Origin: JBBRLG01 sp038231495
Lineage (GTDB): Bacteria > Planctomycetota > Planctomycetia > Gemmatales > Gemmataceae
Assembly: GCA_038231495.1 (NCBI GenBank)
Contig: JBBRLG010000472.1
Location: 1-5,912 of the forward strand
DNA: 5,912 nt
Reading direction: 5' to 3'
The notes beneath the pieces were generated by a model. The model saw nothing but the letters and a program-made list of their open reading frames with translations, was not told where the DNA came from and searched no databases. A program made the translations under genes and the position numbers. Shown in pieces: positions 4,569 through 5,912 of this stretch; position 1 is the first letter of the stretch, and each line of letters begins with the position of its first letter.

Positions 4569-5903
4569 TCATGCCACCAGTTTCAGCAGGTGGCGGGCAA
4601 GGCGTTTTAATTTCCGCGTTTGGCCCCGGCCCGACACAGCCGCTTGATATTCCGCTCGCAGGCTGTGGCGGCGCAATGCCTTGCGCCGATCCGCGTGCGA
4701 AGGCCGGCGCGGCTCCTCGTCCCACGGCGAGGCGCTGCGGTCCACCAGGTGTCGCTCGGGTCGATCCCATGCCTCCAACTCGACCAGCGTGTACGCCCAC
4801 AAGTTCATATGCCAGGCCCCCACGTTGGCGTGCACGTTCCGCAACTGCTGCTGGCCCGCTCCCCAAACCTCTTTGACGTCCTTGAACGTCTGCTCCAGCG
4901 CGTTACGGTCGGCCACCAGCCCCAGGATTTCCGCCGGCGTGGCGTCCGCCTTGGTACAAAAGAACGCCACCCAGCCGCCCTCCTCCTTCACGAGCACGAC
5001 GCGGATGACCCCGCCCGCCGGCCGCCACGTCGCCAGGAACGTCTTGTACGTCTTGACCACGGCCTTGCCGTACAGGACCAGCGTCTCGGTTTGCCAGCCC
5101 TGCTTCTGTCCGGCACGCTTGGCCAGGCAGAAGACAGCGGGGCCGTAGACCGGCTTGCGGCCGCGGCGACCGGGCGGCGGCTCGGCCGGCAGGCTCCGCA
5201 ACGCCGCGTCCTTGCGCAGCCGGCTGACGACCACGACGCCGTGTTCCCGAGCCGCCTGCAGCACCGGACGCTTGGCGTAACCGCCGTCGACGACCAGCCA
5301 CAGCGGCTTGCCCTTGGACCCCAGCCAGGTGGCCAGCCAGCCGATCAGCTCCGCGGCCATTTCGAGCTTGGTGCGGAAGGGCCGGTCGCGTTCCGGCGGC
5401 AGGCGGGGCAGATCCTTACGGCGCACGTACAACTCGGCGCGCACCGGCAAGGCGATGGTGCCGAAGCGCGGGTGCCGGGTCAGCCGCGCCAGGGTGACCC
5501 ACACGTGGCCGTAGACGTAGGGCTGACCCGAAGGCCCTGGCGTCGGGTTGTGGTGCAGGCCGGCGCCTTCCACCTCCGGGCCGTAGCGCGGCGTCGGCGT
5601 GTCGTCGATGGCGAACACCAGCCGGTCGGGGCGTTCGTCGGGCAGGTCCGCCACGTCGAGTAACACGGGGATGGCCAGGAGCGAGGCCCGCCGTCCCGTC
5701 GCGGCGATCGTGGCGTAGGCCCGCCGGAATGCGGTGGTAATCCCGGCCGCCCGGAACCAACTCGAAGCGGTGCGTCGCCGCTCCGTGGTGAAGAGCAGGC
5801 CCACGAAGACCGACGCGAACAGGGGCCGCAGGCGGGCGTCGAGGAACCGCGCCAGGGATTCGAGTGCGGTAGACACGGGGGTGGGGATCGTCCATAATGG
5901 CAT
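4569..5903 (-). CDS. DDE transposase of the IS701/IS4-like group
   Basis: This 444-residue enzyme would cut and rejoin the ends of its own insertion sequence. It has the RNase H-like DDE layout: the first acid in FAIDDTPTPR (97-106; D100 or D101), the second in VVDGGYAKR (204-212; D206), and the glutamate in DRNALEQTFKDVKE (332-345; E337). The last motif is of the Y/N-x-x-E-x-x-F type seen in the IS4 and IS701 groups, and AWHMNLWAYTLVE (363-375) follows it as in that superfamily. The length fits a full-length transposase, with a helical N-terminal part (about 10-70) and a basic C-terminal tail (about 395-444). No frameshift or internal stop is visible, so it may be active. The ATG at 5903 is nine bases from the window edge and the frame stays open to the edge, so a slightly longer N-terminus cannot be excluded. 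It is transcribed in the same direction as the phosphatase operon. A long open frame on the opposite strand is a by-product of its high GC content. Confidence 0.92.
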   Translation of the reverse strand: MPLWTIPTPVSTALESLARFLDARLRPLFASVFVGLLFTTERRRTASSWFRAAGITTAFRRAYATIAATGRRASLLAIPVLLDVADLPDERPDRLVFAIDDTPTPRYGPEVEGAGLHHNPTPGPSGQPYVYGHVWVTLARLTRHPRFGTIALPVRAELYVRRKDLPRLPPERDRPFRTKLEMAAELIGWLATWLGSKGKPLWLVVDGGYAKRPVLQAAREHGVVVVSRLRKDAALRSLPAEPPPGRRGRKPVYGPAVFCLAKRAGQKQGWQTETLVLYGKAVVKTYKTFLATWRPAGGVIRVVLVKEEGGWVAFFCTKADATPAEILGLVADRNALEQTFKDVKEVWGAGQQQLRNVHANVGAWHMNLWAYTLVELEAWDRPERHLVDRSASPWDEEPRRPSHADRRKALRRHSLRAEYQAAVSGRGQTRKLKRLARHLLKLVA

Positions 5904-5912
5904 CGCCGGATC

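Larger units (their letters stand above)
4551..5910. mobile_element. IS701/IS4-like insertion sequence, right-hand end cut by the window
   Basis: A transposase gene fills almost the whole segment. Near the left limit TCCGGC (4551-4556) begins TCCGGC-AT, five variable bases, then TTATAG (4563-4568). Near the right limit the minus strand reads TCCGGC (5910-5905), then GAT, four variable bases, then TTATGG. With one inserted base these align as an imperfect inverted repeat that includes the start codon at one end and runs up to the stop codon at the other. The repeat stops matching outside TCCGGC, so the true tips may lie further out, and the right tip may lie beyond 5912. No target duplication can be tested. 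The element appears intact and is much more GC-rich than the flanking phosphatase operon. Confidence 0.5.

Noticed and set aside
4620..5663. A 347-codon open frame on the plus strand inside the transposase region
   Set aside because: It is exactly antisense to a transposase with intact DDE motifs. Its translation is rich in R, Q, H and L with no recognisable motif, as expected for a shadow frame in very GC-rich coding DNA.

Overview
The window is about 5.9 kb of GC-rich bacterial chromosome. Several things point to a planctomycete, probably in or near the Gemmataceae: an MJ0042-type zinc-ribbon protein with a membrane tail, an ECF sigma factor followed by a large single-pass membrane protein, a membrane-anchored dual-specificity phosphatase, and a GC-rich DDE transposase. 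This assignment comes from protein style only; there is no rRNA or other phylogenetic marker.

Layout. Positions 1-279 hold no gene I can defend. They do hold a 10-bp inverted repeat, a repeated 9-mer and a plausible promoter ahead of the first gene. Positions 280-1026 (+) encode a zinc-ribbon membrane protein of unknown role. The 143-base gap before the sigma gene contains a good housekeeping-type promoter, a small dyad at its start region, and then a sequence close to the ECF (sigmaE-type) consensus. Positions 1170-1733 (+) encode an ECF sigma factor. Positions 1781-3124 (+) encode a membrane protein that, by position and architecture, is its likely anti-sigma factor. Positions 3125-3318 separate convergent genes and hold a cluster of short stem-loops.

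On the minus strand, a membrane-anchored dual-specificity phosphatase (4526 to 3819) is followed 11 bases later by a small DcrB/PsbP-fold protein (3807 to 3319). This two-gene operon is visibly less GC-rich than its surroundings. An IS701/IS4-like transposase gene (5903 to 4569, also minus) fills the rest. Its 3' end lies only 42 bases from the phosphatase start, so the insertion sequence borders, and may now drive, the phosphatase operon. The far end of the element is cut by the window edge.

How the genes work together. The sigma factor and membrane regulator probably form one envelope-signalling unit, possibly autoregulated through the ECF-like promoter. The phosphatase and DcrB-like protein form a second, separate unit. 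I see no CRISPR array, tRNA, rRNA, toxin-antitoxin pair or clear defence system. The points most worth following up are the tandem promoters of the sigma operon, the unusual ectodomain of the anti-sigma candidate, and the phosphatase/DcrB-like pair beside the IS.
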